64,000 nt of DNA from Hyphomicrobiales bacterium (GCA_900470285.1 UCAG01000001.1:359594-423593); one strand, 5' to 3'. Positions 53,774-63,329 are shown, numbered from the stretch's first letter. The notes: generated by a model from the sequence alone, not told the origin. Program-made: numbers and translations.

Positions 53774-54317
53774 CGCTGCCAAAGACGGCCGGAAAGCCAG
53801 AGGCGATCTGACAGTTCAAAACCTGATTAGCGCGACTCTGGCAATCATTGAACGCGACGGCCTCTCCGGTGTGACACACAGAAGCGTTGCCCAACAAGCC
53901 GGCGTATCGCCAAGCTCGGCAATCTATTATTTTGCAACGCTCGATGATCTGATGCTTGCCGCTTTAACCTCAGCCGCAAAAGACTATGCGCAACAGTTTC
54001 AAACATTGCTTGCAGAGGGACATGACGAAATAGGTGCGATTGCAGAAATGATTGCGCAATCGAGTGGTGCAGGACGGCAGAGAGCAATTGCGGAAAGAGA
54101 ACTGACTTTGCTTGCAGCGCGCCGTCCGGCCTTGCGCGCAATCGCCAACCACTGGCGTGACCTTGTCACACAAACCATCTCAAAACAGACGAATGATGCT
54201 CTGAAAATTCAAACCATTGTGGCTCTGACTGACGGGATCTGCGCTAAAGCATTGGTAGACGACAGCCCTGTTGCTGCCAAAACGGTACGCAATCTCATTG
54301 AAGCCGCTTTGAAGTAA
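53760..54317 (+). CDS. TetR-family repressor of the SMR operon
   Basis: A 185-residue TetR protein with the helix-turn-helix at about residues 20-60 (RDGLSGVTHRSVAQQAGVSPSSAIYYFATLDDLMLA) and a variable ligand domain. ATG 53760 lies two bases after GGAGG and a TTG at 53763 has better spacing; either overlaps the end of the SMR gene. It probably binds the palindrome at 53401-53436, giving drug-inducible autoregulation. Confidence 0.88.
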   Translation: MLTSSAAKDGRKARGDLTVQNLISATLAIIERDGLSGVTHRSVAQQAGVSPSSAIYYFATLDDLMLAALTSAAKDYAQQFQTLLAEGHDEIGAIAEMIAQSSGAGRQRAIAERELTLLAARRPALRAIANHWRDLVTQTISKQTNDALKIQTIVALTDGICAKALVDDSPVAAKTVRNLIEAALK

Positions 54318-54594
54318 AAGCGGCAGTCATTGATCTGCTCTCACGCCCTGTCGTTGGCTGGTCAATAAATGCCAATATGACGGCCCAACCGCCACCGACA
54401 CACTGATGATGGCGATCTGGCGTCGATGAAAACCTTGGCTATACGATGCACTAAAAAAGCGCCTACACTGTAACAATATCACACCGCATTATAACAAGGC
54501 ACCGTTCACTTTGGAGGATGAGGCTGGCGGCGCTCAAGATCAGGCAGTGATACTGCGTTGATTGAAGCGCCATTCGCCGTATAAAATCAGAGTG
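54318..54594. other. Intergenic stretch between tetR and the M17 peptidase gene
   Basis: About 277 bases with no gene I can support. One forward frame reads short protein-like pieces (DTLMMAIWRR, KPWLYDALKKRL) broken by stops, which may be debris of an old gene, but no family can be named. Confidence 0.3.
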
Positions 54595-56103
54595 TTATTG
54601 CGACTGCCTCCTCACCCACTCTTCCAGCATCTGTACACCAAAGGCTGTAGCGCCTTGACGCGCAAGCGGGCGGTCTTCATCTGTTATTTCTTTTCCGGCG
54701 ATATCGAGATGAACCCAGGGACATCCTTCTGTAAAATGGCGCAGGAAAGCTGCAGCAAAAGGCGCATCGCCGCCCTCTGACGATTTCGCGTGGTGACGCA
54801 AATCTGCAAGCGGGGACTTCAATCCTTCATCATATCCCCGATCAAGGGGCAGACGCCAGAAGCGCTCGCCTACTGTCTCACCTGCTGCAATCATCTGCTC
54901 GGCTAAAACATCGTGAGTGCTGAACAGACCTGCAAAAACAGAACCAAGACCCCGCTCTACAGAATAGGTCAGTGTTGCAACATCCACAATGACGGAGGGG
55001 GTGAAACGCGTTGCAGCATAGTAAATACAATCTGCAAGAACCAGACGGCCTTCTGCATCAGTGTCAAACACTTCTACGGTCTGACCTGACAAAGTATCGA
55101 TAATATCTCTGGGTTTGAACGACTGGCCAGAAATTAAGTTTTCAGCAATGCCAAGTATTCCAACAACATGTACTGAGCTTTTTTGCCTTGCGAGGGAGAG
55201 TATGAGGCCGGCAACTGTTGCGGCCCCTGCCATATCCGCCTTCATGTCAAACATGGATTCTTCACTTTTGATGGAAAGCCCGCCGGAATCGAAACATACG
55301 CCCTTGCCAACAAAGGCGAGCGGTTCGTCGCTCGACACTTCCCCGCGATAGCGAAGCACAGCAATGCGAGGCGCTCGTACCGAACCGGAGCCAACCGCAA
55401 GCAGTGCTGCGGCTCCGAGTTTCTGTAACTCTGGAACCTCTAGCACTTCTACTTCAACACCGGCATTCCTTAATGGTTCCAAATATTCGGCGAAACTATC
55501 CGGATGGAGATAGTTAGGTGGCAGGTTGACAAGTGTGCGGGCATATTCAACACCTTCCGCCACGGCATTAAGCCGGATAAGTGCCGAACTTAACGCCTGT
55601 TTGTCAGCACCGATCAGCCGGAACCGCCAAGGGCTATCAAGAGCCGCTACAGGTTTGATCTTACGCAAATCAAAGCGATAACGGCGTAGTCGGATGCCAA
55701 GTGCTAGATGCGCCAGAATGTCCTCGGGGCTAAGACTGGCCCTTTCAATCGGTTCGAGAAGAATAGTCGCCTCGCATTCGCCTCTTTCCTCCAGATGCAT
55801 TGCGAGTTTTCCGCCGGCAGACGTCAGGTTAAGCGCTGACAGACATTCAGCTTTTCCTAGCGCAAGGATAATAACACGTCGTGCCGGTACATCGCGCGGC
55901 GGGCTCAGATCGATACAGGTGCCACATTCGGCAGGAGCGGCAGACACAGAACAGGCGCGCGAAATAATTCCGCCCATCGTTTTATCCAACTCTGAGATGC
56001 GTGTGTCAGGATGTTGTCCCTCAGCTTTTATGATCACAATAACAGAAGTGTCGGCAGATAAGCTGTCTGATGGTTCGAATACTGGTACCGGTGATTGTGG
56101 CAT
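54595..56103 (-). CDS. M17 leucyl aminopeptidase family protein
   Basis: A 502-residue cytosolic aminopeptidase: N-terminal macro-like domain (about residues 1-170), then a two-metal catalytic domain with VGKGVCFDSGGLSIKSEESMFDMKADMAGA and DTDAEGRLVLAD. The usual motif is NTDAEGRL, so the first Asn is Asp here; the metal ligands Asp and Glu are kept. It removes N-terminal amino acids from peptides. ATG 56103 is the first start of the frame. Single-gene unit. Confidence 0.9.
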   Translation of the reverse strand: MPQSPVPVFEPSDSLSADTSVIVIIKAEGQHPDTRISELDKTMGGIISRACSVSAAPAECGTCIDLSPPRDVPARRVIILALGKAECLSALNLTSAGGKLAMHLEERGECEATILLEPIERASLSPEDILAHLALGIRLRRYRFDLRKIKPVAALDSPWRFRLIGADKQALSSALIRLNAVAEGVEYARTLVNLPPNYLHPDSFAEYLEPLRNAGVEVEVLEVPELQKLGAAALLAVGSGSVRAPRIAVLRYRGEVSSDEPLAFVGKGVCFDSGGLSIKSEESMFDMKADMAGAATVAGLILSLARQKSSVHVVGILGIAENLISGQSFKPRDIIDTLSGQTVEVFDTDAEGRLVLADCIYYAATRFTPSVIVDVATLTYSVERGLGSVFAGLFSTHDVLAEQMIAAGETVGERFWRLPLDRGYDEGLKSPLADLRHHAKSSEGGDAPFAAAFLRHFTEGCPWVHLDIAGKEITDEDRPLARQGATAFGVQMLEEWVRRQSQ

Positions 56104-56330
56104 ATAATGATGTTCCTGAAATAATGTGATGATCGAACAGCTCTTTCCGATCCGTCTTGCAAAGATTGATTGCGTTGCTCTGCCTCAGGGTATGTCACTC
56201 TCAAAGAGTGAGATATACTGAGCGGGCAAAACAGCTGTCCGCATCTTGACGTGCGGCAGCTTCCGCCCCGATTGGGACAGCCTTTGAAACTCGTAAATCG
56301 TTGAGATATTTCAATCTATTCTGATGAATT

Positions 56331-56804
56331 TTATGAATGGGCAGTCAAAGACTGGCAAATAACTTCTGCCATCATATCCTCGCCTTCATCATCCATTCCC
56401 GTTTCTGCAAAGCCGAATTTTGCATAAAATTTCTTTGCAGTCAGATTGGCAGGATTATAGCCGATAATGATTTTTACGGGTTTGATGGTTTGTTTGATTT
56501 CACCGAGGATAATTTTAAAAGCTTCACGACCGATACCTTTGTTTTGGAAATGATGATCAATCATGAATCTCCATACGGAAACGGTATTATTGGCTTCAAT
56601 GACCCACATGACAAACCCTACAGGCTTGTTATTCAGGCAGATAGCGCGCGCCTGATAATTCGGCTCGAAAACAGATTGCACGATCGACCATGTGTTTGTC
56701 GCAATGTAATCCTGTTGTTCATCAGTGACATCTAAGTCGCAAACATCCTCATAATTGTCTCGGGTAATATTGGTGAGAGTAATAGCTGAAAGTGTCATGG
56801 TCAT
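56331..56804 (-). CDS. GNAT acetyltransferase, diamine acetyltransferase-like
   Basis: A 157-residue GNAT with acetyl-CoA loop DHHFQNKGIGREAFKIIL and the C-terminal NPANLTAKKFYAKFGFAETG. The N-terminus (ITLTNITRDNYEDVCDLDVTDEQQDYIATN) resembles spermidine/diamine acetyltransferases such as PaiA/BltD relatives. It starts nine bases after the serine hydrolase stop, so they form one unit. An in-frame ATG at 56798 has the better ribosome spacing. Confidence 0.85.
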   Translation of the reverse strand: MTMTLSAITLTNITRDNYEDVCDLDVTDEQQDYIATNTWSIVQSVFEPNYQARAICLNNKPVGFVMWVIEANNTVSVWRFMIDHHFQNKGIGREAFKIILGEIKQTIKPVKIIIGYNPANLTAKKFYAKFGFAETGMDDEGEDMMAEVICQSLTAHS

Positions 56805-56813
56805 CCCGGAAAA

Positions 56814-58460
56814 TTAAGGTGTTTCAACGCGATAAGCAGGAACATCTGCTGCTTTTAATGCAAATGCTTTATCACCAACAATGGTATTGAATTGAATGCG
56901 CTCAGGGTTAAATGCGGGCTCCGCAGGGCGAAATAGACCGTTTCCCAAAGGGACAAGGGCTGTCATTTCACCGTCAATATGACCTGCAAGTTTGCCGTTG
57001 CGTATGAAAATTCTGAGAGGCTCAGGTGAGCAGCCGTATGTTTCGTAATGTCCGGCATAGGGCACAAGCTCACTTGGCGCAGGAGTTGCAGTGAGATTGC
57101 TGCCATCCTTCACATACCACTCGGCACCATAAGCAACATCCGTTACATCCGATTGTGTATCCTCTGATGCCTGACCAAATATATAAGCTGAATTACCGGG
57201 ATGGTCGGAAGGCCCGCGGAATATTGCGGATGCAATCCTCTTAAGTTCAACAGACTTGTCATTGCTTTTCAGGGTAAGTTTACCGGAAATATCTTCAAAC
57301 TGCAGAACCTGCCCTGCGGCATTGCGATATGTACCTGCATAATGAGACGCAGATATTTTCTCAGGCTTAACCGGAGGTGCTTTTAGCGGCAGATTATGAT
57401 GAGCCGCTTGAATAGTGTCTAAAATCCACTGTCCGAGCTCTGGCTCAATTGGTCCGTTTCTGAGCGTAACGATACTATAACCTTCATCCATATGTGCTTC
57501 GAGATTGGCACGATAACCGGCAATCGCACCGGTATGCTCATAAACAACGCCTTGCTGTGTCTGGCGTATTTCTATGCCATATGCGTAGCCTTCAAAAAGC
57601 GGGGTTGTGAAAAGCGAAAAGGCTGTGTCTGATATTAAGCGTCCGTCGGGTCCTGCTCCGCGATTTAAGATAAACCGGGCATAGGTGCTGAGATCACCGA
57701 CCGTTGAGACAACACTGCCGTCCCCTGCGGAATATTCAACCCACGGTGCTTCTACAAGGCTGTCATCTGCCGGTGAAGGATCGTAGCTTTCTGCTATTTG
57801 ACCCCGTTGTGTATTATCAATACGGCCATGAGAAGCATTCATCCCTAATGGCGTAAGAATACGTCGTTCGATAATTGAATTATATGGCGCTTTTTCAATC
57901 GCCTCGAGTGTGAACCCAAGCGCCTGATAACCCACATTAGAGTACCAGTGATGTGTTCCCGGAGCATAAGGCAATTCATAGTTGCGAAGTTGATATGTAC
58001 CTGCCGGACTATCAGTACAGAGGTTATCATCAGGCAATGAAGCGGTATGGGTGAGCAAATGATGTCCTGTTACATCACCATAGGATGATTTAACGCTAAA
58101 CCATGGCAAGAAATCAGAAGCCGGCAAAGTGGGGTCGTAGCGATTTTCTTCCATAAGCTGCAGGAGTGCTATGGCTGTCATGGATTTACTGATTGAACCA
58201 ATCGCAAAGCCTGTTTCCGCAGTAACAGGTCGTTTGGTTTTTAAATCGGCATAACCATGCACGATAACGCGTTGCAAACGGTCGCGATCTGAAATGCCGA
58301 TCACCATGCCGGGTACTGAAGATGAAGAGAGCGCTTGCCTGATAAGATCAACAGCTTCATCAAGCTTTTCGTTGTTTTGTTGCTGTGCTCCCGTAGCGCT
58401 GGTTGAAAATACAGCGCACAGAACTGCTGCAAAGAAAGACTTTGAACTATAAATCCGCAT
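56814..58460 (-). CDS. Periplasmic serine hydrolase, beta-lactamase class C/PBP-like
   Basis: A 548-residue secreted S12-family protein: signal peptide (MRIYSSKSFFAAVLCA... cleaved near ATGA), then a beta-lactamase domain with S89-I-S-K92, the HWYSNVGYQ motif (Tyr-x-Asn) and EHTGAIAGYR as third motif. The C-terminal 200 residues form an extra beta-rich domain like those of esterase/peptidase members. Substrate unknown; beta-lactam hydrolysis is not implied. It is divergent from a second enzyme of the same superfamily. Confidence 0.87.
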   Translation of the reverse strand: MRIYSSKSFFAAVLCAVFSTSATGAQQQNNEKLDEAVDLIRQALSSSSVPGMVIGISDRDRLQRVIVHGYADLKTKRPVTAETGFAIGSISKSMTAIALLQLMEENRYDPTLPASDFLPWFSVKSSYGDVTGHHLLTHTASLPDDNLCTDSPAGTYQLRNYELPYAPGTHHWYSNVGYQALGFTLEAIEKAPYNSIIERRILTPLGMNASHGRIDNTQRGQIAESYDPSPADDSLVEAPWVEYSAGDGSVVSTVGDLSTYARFILNRGAGPDGRLISDTAFSLFTTPLFEGYAYGIEIRQTQQGVVYEHTGAIAGYRANLEAHMDEGYSIVTLRNGPIEPELGQWILDTIQAAHHNLPLKAPPVKPEKISASHYAGTYRNAAGQVLQFEDISGKLTLKSNDKSVELKRIASAIFRGPSDHPGNSAYIFGQASEDTQSDVTDVAYGAEWYVKDGSNLTATPAPSELVPYAGHYETYGCSPEPLRIFIRNGKLAGHIDGEMTALVPLGNGLFRPAEPAFNPERIQFNTIVGDKAFALKAADVPAYRVETP

Positions 58461-58900
58461 GTAAAATCCTCAGTGACAAAGAGAAAACGCAGGAGCCCGT
58501 TAAGCACAGTGCACAGGCGTATCTATTTTCAGACTTAATTTTTGATAGATTTATTGTCAGGATTACATGTATCGTTTGCGAATATTGTGCGCAGATTTAT
58601 CACCTGAGAAAAGGTGGTAACGATTTTCTGTTTTGTAAATTTTATTTAAATATTTGTTATTATTATGAAAAAATATGAGCAACCTTCAGCTTAATGTAAT
58701 TGAGTAATGACAGAAAAATAACAAATAATTATTGACGACATTAAAATACCAAATATTGTTGCGGTAACAAATATGACGTGTTGCTGTTCCGGCAGACAAT
58801 GCGCATCGGGAACATATGAGGCTTCTTGTCGAGAAGATGTCAGTTCTATAGCTGCCTCATATTTTAAATTTATTTCTGAATACTGTGTCGGAGGCAATCG
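58461..58900. promoter_or_regulatory. AT-rich divergent promoter region between the two serine hydrolases
   Basis: About 440 bases, notably AT-rich (especially 58600-58760), with no supported gene. It must contain the promoters of both divergent hydrolase genes. I cannot name specific -35/-10 elements. A strong GGAGG site at its right end precedes a short leader ORF. Confidence 0.45.
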
Positions 58901-58993
58901 ATGGCTCCGAAAAAATACCTGTCCGATTTGTATCTGATCGCTCAATGCGAGCCCGGATTTATGAGGTTATTATGTTTCGTACTCTTGCTGTGA
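58901..58993 (+). CDS. Possible 30-codon leader ORF overlapping the serine hydrolase start
   Basis: ATG 58901 lies six bases after GGAGG, a better ribosome site than that of the hydrolase itself. The frame (MAPKKYLSDLYLIAQCEPGF...) ends at TGA 58991, overlapping the hydrolase start by 22 bases in another frame. Translation of the leader could be coupled to that of the enzyme. No homology is recognised, so it may be chance. Confidence 0.35.
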   Translation: MAPKKYLSDLYLIAQCEPGFMRLLCFVLLL

Positions 58994-60414
58994 GTTTTAT
59001 CATGATGTCTGCTTCTGTTGCTTTCGCTAAAAACAAACCTGCGCTTTCTCCAGAGCAGGTACAACGTATTGACCGGTACGTTACGGCAGAAATGGCGCGG
59101 CAGAGAATTCCGGGTCTGGCGCTCGGTATTTACAAAAACGGCGATGCCGTGCTGACCAAAGGCTATGGGCTTGCCAATATTGAATTGAATGTCCCGATGA
59201 CAACTGACAGTGTTTTGCAATCCGGATCTGTTGGTAAATCTTTTACGGCAACAGCCGTAATGATGCTGGTCGAACAGGGTAAAATTCATCTGGAAGATAG
59301 TATTACCCAATATTTTCCTGAGGCACCGGATAGCTGGAAGCCAATAAAAGTTGCTAATCTATTGTCGCATACTTCAGGTATTGCGGCGTATGATACGCCG
59401 GAGTTACAAAAAGCCGGCATGCCATTTGATCTTCGCAGTGATTTCTCTGAAGCCGAAATGGTCGAAAAGATTGTAAAATTGCCGCTGGATTTTAACGCCG
59501 GTGAAGGGTGGAGTTACGAGAACACCAATTTTGTTTTGCTCGGAATTATGATCCATCGGGTGAGTGGTCATCATTATAGTGCATTTTTGCATGATAATAT
59601 CTTCTCACCACTTGGCATGAAATCATCGAGAATTATTTCTGACACGGATATTATTCCAAACCGTGTTGCCGGCTATGAAATGATTGGTGGAACTTTGCGC
59701 AATCAGGAATGGGTTTCTCCGACGTTTAACTCCACGGCTGATGGCACAATCTATTTTACAGTTAGCGATATCGAATATTGGGACAGAGCACTTAGCAGTG
59801 AAAAGCTGTTACGAAAAGATACGCTGCAGAAAATGTGGACACCCTATCCCTATGGTGGCAAGACGGCTGATGAAGGATATGGTTTTGGCTGGGAAATCCA
59901 TTTTGTGAATGGTCATAAAGTCATTGAACATGATGGTGCATGGCAGGGATTTACCACATCTTACTCACGCTATATCGATGACAAACTTACCGTTGTTGTG
60001 CTGACAAATCTAGACTCTGATCATAGTAATCCTGCGGCTGTAGTTCGCGCGGTAGCAGGTATTATTGAGCCAAAACTAGAGCTTGCGCCGCGCAAAGCTA
60101 TTACAGACGACAAAGAGAAATTTTCTCAAAATGTTTGGAAGGAATTCCAAACGCTCATGCAGTCAGGCGATAGTCAAAAGCTATTCAATGGTGAGGGAGC
60201 CTCTGTTGTTGATATTGCAGATTTGCGTAAATCCTTGCCGGAAAATTGGGCAGAGAGCGTACCTGAACTGATTACGAGAACCCGTGAAGGGGACAGGACG
60301 CGATCTGTCTACAAGATCGGAGAGGGTAATGATAAGAGATTACTCGAGGTTGTCAGTAATGCTGAAGATAAAGTATTTGGATTGTCTGTTAATGCGGATC
60401 CGGATAACCGCTAA
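58972..60414 (+). CDS. Periplasmic serine hydrolase, beta-lactamase class C/PBP-like
   Basis: A 480-residue S12-family enzyme with signal peptide (MFRTLAVSFIMMSASVAFA), S86-V-G-K89 (SxxK), the WSYENTNF motif (Tyr-x-Asn) and EHDGAWQGF as third motif. A C-terminal domain (about residues 370-480) follows. ATG 58972 has GAGG five bases upstream; the frame is open back to 58885 without a sensible start. Substrate unknown; likely a peptidase or esterase. Confidence 0.87.
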   Translation: MFRTLAVSFIMMSASVAFAKNKPALSPEQVQRIDRYVTAEMARQRIPGLALGIYKNGDAVLTKGYGLANIELNVPMTTDSVLQSGSVGKSFTATAVMMLVEQGKIHLEDSITQYFPEAPDSWKPIKVANLLSHTSGIAAYDTPELQKAGMPFDLRSDFSEAEMVEKIVKLPLDFNAGEGWSYENTNFVLLGIMIHRVSGHHYSAFLHDNIFSPLGMKSSRIISDTDIIPNRVAGYEMIGGTLRNQEWVSPTFNSTADGTIYFTVSDIEYWDRALSSEKLLRKDTLQKMWTPYPYGGKTADEGYGFGWEIHFVNGHKVIEHDGAWQGFTTSYSRYIDDKLTVVVLTNLDSDHSNPAAVVRAVAGIIEPKLELAPRKAITDDKEKFSQNVWKEFQTLMQSGDSQKLFNGEGASVVDIADLRKSLPENWAESVPELITRTREGDRTRSVYKIGEGNDKRLLEVVSNAEDKVFGLSVNADPDNR

Positions 60415-60465
60415 TCAATAATAACGTAAAACTCTCCTGATTTTACAATATATGACCAAATATAA

Positions 60466-60487
60466 AGCCTGTTCGACCGGACAGGCT
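60466..60487 (+). other. Hairpin downstream of the serine hydrolase
   Basis: A 7-base stem (AGCCTGT / ACAGGCT) with an 8-base loop, 51 bases past the stop. No T run follows directly; a run of seven T lies about 18 bases further on. It may end transcription before the porin gene. Confidence 0.35.
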
Positions 60488-60635
60488 CATGGATTGCCGT
60501 GTCTTTTTTTGGGGTAGCAAGAGCCCGGCAAATTAATCCTCTCGGTTTGCACACTACAGCAAATGCATAGTTTTTCGCCACTTTGCCGGAAGATATGCAG
60601 GAAATCTCAAGACAATAAATAAAAATGGGGGAAGT

Positions 60636-61694
60636 ATGAGGGCTTTTAGTAAAGCTACGCTGGCTATTTGCTGGGTTTTAGCAACAGCAGGAACGGTCAG
60701 GGCTGAAAATGATGAATATATACGGACATGTGAAAGCTATGAGGAGGGATTTTTCAGAGTTGGCGCAGATAGTATGTGTGTCCGCCTTGGTGGGACGCTG
60801 AGGCACGATGTTACAGCCGGTCATGACATCGATGATGGTACGCGTTACCGGCACTTACAATCTAAAACCAAATTTTTTCTGGAAATTGATAGCAGAGCGG
60901 ACACAGAACTTGGGGTTCTAAAATCCTATGGTGAACTGGAGTTTGCTTTCACCGATGGTGAAGATAAAGGCGCTGATATCTCTGACCTCTATATAGAACT
61001 CGGGGGGCTTAAAATTGGTTATTCTGACAGTATTTATGAAACATGGTTTGATTGGGATAATGGTGCCATCAATGATGATACTGTGAATTATTCCGGCGAT
61101 ATGACACCTGTCATCAGCTTTACAAAAAATCTGAATAACGGATTTTCCTATACCATTGGTGCTGAAATCGGCGCAGAAACTGACTTGTCATTTGTTTCCG
61201 CTGACGATGACAATATTCGTATACAAGTTAATGAAACACATGATTATCGGATAACCGGTTATATGCCGCATGTGGTTGGGGGAATTAAATATGAAGCAGA
61301 AAGAGGCACGGTAACAATCGCAGCGGGATATGATGCCAAGATACGCGAAGTTGGTATCAAAGGACGGCTTGATTACAGGCTGACGGATGCAACCGGTGTT
61401 TTCACAATGCTGGGATATCAGACTAATGGTGAGAAAAGAAATTATTACGGAAACTGGAATGGTAATTATGCTGTCTGGGCAGGTTTTTTTACTGAAATAA
61501 ACTCAAGGACGATTTTTAACTTTCAGGTTGCTTATGAAGATGCAGGGACATGGGCAGCGGCTGCAGATTTTAATTTTTCGCTGCTGCCCAATTTAGTTAT
61601 TACGCCCGAAATCAACTACACTTCTTTTTCTGAAGAGCGATCTTTGCATCGTGAAGCATTAGGCGGAATGTTGAGGATCAAACATATATTCTAG
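60636..61694 (+). CDS. Alphaproteobacterial porin (Porin_2 type)
   Basis: A 352-residue outer-membrane protein: signal peptide cleaved after VRA, then a start typical of Brucella Omp2-type porins (CESYEEGFFRVGADSMCVRLGGTLRHDV, with two Cys and a beta-strand entering the barrel) and a C-terminal Phe. The eight-to-sixteen-strand barrel should let small hydrophilic solutes through. It differs clearly from Omp2a/b, so it is an accessory porin. GGGGGAAG precedes the ATG. Confidence 0.85.
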   Translation: MRAFSKATLAICWVLATAGTVRAENDEYIRTCESYEEGFFRVGADSMCVRLGGTLRHDVTAGHDIDDGTRYRHLQSKTKFFLEIDSRADTELGVLKSYGELEFAFTDGEDKGADISDLYIELGGLKIGYSDSIYETWFDWDNGAINDDTVNYSGDMTPVISFTKNLNNGFSYTIGAEIGAETDLSFVSADDDNIRIQVNETHDYRITGYMPHVVGGIKYEAERGTVTIAAGYDAKIREVGIKGRLDYRLTDATGVFTMLGYQTNGEKRNYYGNWNGNYAVWAGFFTEINSRTIFNFQVAYEDAGTWAAAADFNFSLLPNLVITPEINYTSFSEERSLHREALGGMLRIKHIF

Positions 61695-61896
61695 TGCCAT
61701 TATTTAAACAGCCCCTAAATTTGCAGGCACTTATGACCGGCCTGCAGCCGGTTTTACGGACCATTTACATTATGTGGCGGTAAACAGGAAAAATTCGAAG
61801 GGCCCCTGCTTTCTGAACCCGTTTACAACTCAATCAGAAGCTACCCCGATTGTGCTTCAGGTTGTTTGGTTACTGTATAATGCAACAAGATAGACA

Positions 61897-62478
61897 CTAT
61901 ACGACATCGGGTACAAGTGCATCTACCAAATGCAAAAGCGCCTGTTTGTACTTATCGCCAAGACTATGATCAGGCAATGTATTGGCCTCCAATAAGGAAA
62001 GCGAAATTGTAAAGCCGTGGGCATGATCAATGAGGATATCGCGCAACAGTTCAGCTTTATGCGAAGATATGCCTGCCATTTCAAGCATATCAACAAGTTG
62101 ACGCTCAATGCGTTCAACACTCACACTTTTCACACCAGCTGAAGAAAACAAGCAGAGAAAAGCATGCGGATGATCGGACACCGCCTTTCCGTACTCTTCG
62201 AGAAAGGTGATTAAACGTGCCCTGGCTGAATCTTGGCTTTCTATCGCTGGATGCACGTTGCATAGAATATGGTCAATCACCAAACCAATAAGAGCAGCTC
62301 TGTTGCCGACATGATGATAAAGCGCCATCGCGGTGACATTCAATCCACTTGCCAAGCGTCGAAGACTTAACCCTGTAGAGCCATTTTTATCCAGCATTTC
62401 CAAGGCTAGAACAACAATTTGATGAGCTGTTATTGGTTCTCGTTCCGGTGCACGGTTAGCCGGAATATTTTTTGTCAC
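61897..62478 (-). CDS. TetR-family regulator
   Basis: A 193-residue TetR protein with helix-turn-helix at about residues 18-65 (GLSLRRLASGLNVTAMALYHHVGNRAALIGLV) and a TetR_C-like ligand domain. Start is GTG 62478, overlapping the stop of the DHFR-family gene (GTGA), so both are made together. A TATAC-N3-GTATA palindrome upstream of the pair is a candidate operator. Confidence 0.87.
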   Translation of the reverse strand: MTKNIPANRAPEREPITAHQIVVLALEMLDKNGSTGLSLRRLASGLNVTAMALYHHVGNRAALIGLVIDHILCNVHPAIESQDSARARLITFLEEYGKAVSDHPHAFLCLFSSAGVKSVSVERIERQLVDMLEMAGISSHKAELLRDILIDHAHGFTISLSLLEANTLPDHSLGDKYKQALLHLVDALVPDVV

Positions 62479-63011
62479 GGAACAATCTCATAGTTTGATT
62501 GGACTAATCCGGAGGGAAAGCTTGATGTCTTAATATGTTTAAGAGAGAGTGCCTCTGGCAAAGGCCCAAAGAGCGGCAATCCTGCTCCGAGTATGACCGG
62601 AATACGGGTCAGAATGATATCCGCAATCAAACCCTCACGCATAAATGACTGAATTAGTTTTCCGCCATCGACATAAGCCCGCATCCATCCTTCTTTGGCG
62701 ACACGTTCAAGCGCTTCAGCAGGAGAACAATCCCAAATCCTGACTTTTTTATCTTGATCGGAAGGAAGAGTGCTGCCTGCAAGATTGCGAGATAGGACGA
62801 TCACCGGTTTATCAAATGGCCAATCACCAAATGTGCAAACTTTTTCATAGGTTCCGCGTCCCATGATAATCCCGTCCATTTGTGAAAAAAATGACTCAAA
62901 GCCATGATCTTCAACATCGGCACCGTTCGGCGTAAGCCAATCGATAGAACCATCGGTACGCGCAATAAATCCGTCTAAACTAGCGGCAATGAATACATGA
63001 GCTGTTGTCAT
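62475..63011 (-). CDS. Dihydrofolate reductase family (RibD C-terminal domain) protein
   Basis: A 178-residue oxidoreductase of the DHFR/RibD_C superfamily: HVFIAASLDGFIARTDGSIDWL at the N-terminus, IIMGRGTYEKV and the NADPH-binding YVDGGKLIQSFMREGLI. These stand-alone proteins (YwjB/YyaP type) have no settled substrate and are often next to regulators. ATG 63011. First gene of a pair with tetR. Confidence 0.87.
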   Translation of the reverse strand: MTTAHVFIAASLDGFIARTDGSIDWLTPNGADVEDHGFESFFSQMDGIIMGRGTYEKVCTFGDWPFDKPVIVLSRNLAGSTLPSDQDKKVRIWDCSPAEALERVAKEGWMRAYVDGGKLIQSFMREGLIADIILTRIPVILGAGLPLFGPLPEALSLKHIKTSSFPSGLVQSNYEIVP

Positions 63012-63020
63012 TGAACTTTC

Positions 63021-63035
63021 CTATACACTGTATAC
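63021..63035. promoter_or_regulatory. Candidate TetR operator upstream of the DHFR-family/tetR pair
   Basis: TATAC-ACT-GTATA (63022-63034) is a perfect inverted repeat 11 bases before the DHFR-family start codon, where a repressor would act. Assignment to the TetR protein of the pair is inferred. Confidence 0.4.
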
Positions 63036-63323
63036 CGCATCAATAACAAACAGGTTCCCTCACCGCAACACGAAGTTTAGATCGACCCAGTAACAGTTTT
63101 GCTATACCTCGAATACAGACCGCCGAATATCAATCCTAATACATAACCTGCGACGTGGTTAGGTTTAGGATAAATGCTGGAGACTACCGGCTTTCCCCTC
63201 AAACGCGGTAATTACAACGCCAGAAAGTTCGGCCCGAAAAGAAAATAAGGTCTCTGGCACATCTATTGCCAAGTCGGACACCTCCGTATCAACCGATCCC
63301 AAGCCTTAGCAATCGCTTCAAAC
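63036..63323. other. Degenerate stretch between the DHFR-family gene and the sigma-factor remnant
   Basis: About 290 bases without an intact gene. On the reverse strand two protein-like pieces appear (VITAFEGKAGSLQHL near 63175-63215; GYVLGLIFGGLYSRYS near 63100-63150, membrane-helix-like), each bounded by stops and lacking starts. They look like decayed coding sequence, but no family can be named. Confidence 0.3.
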
Positions 63324-63329
63324 GAGCAT

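Noticed and set aside
54318..54594. Possible transposase debris
   Set aside because: The short protein-like pieces match no transposase I can name, and no terminal inverted repeats or target duplication are visible.
58691..58945. An 84-codon reverse frame with a hydrophobic C-terminus
   Set aside because: Lies in the AT-rich divergent promoter region, where hydrophobic chance frames are common; no ribosome site or family.
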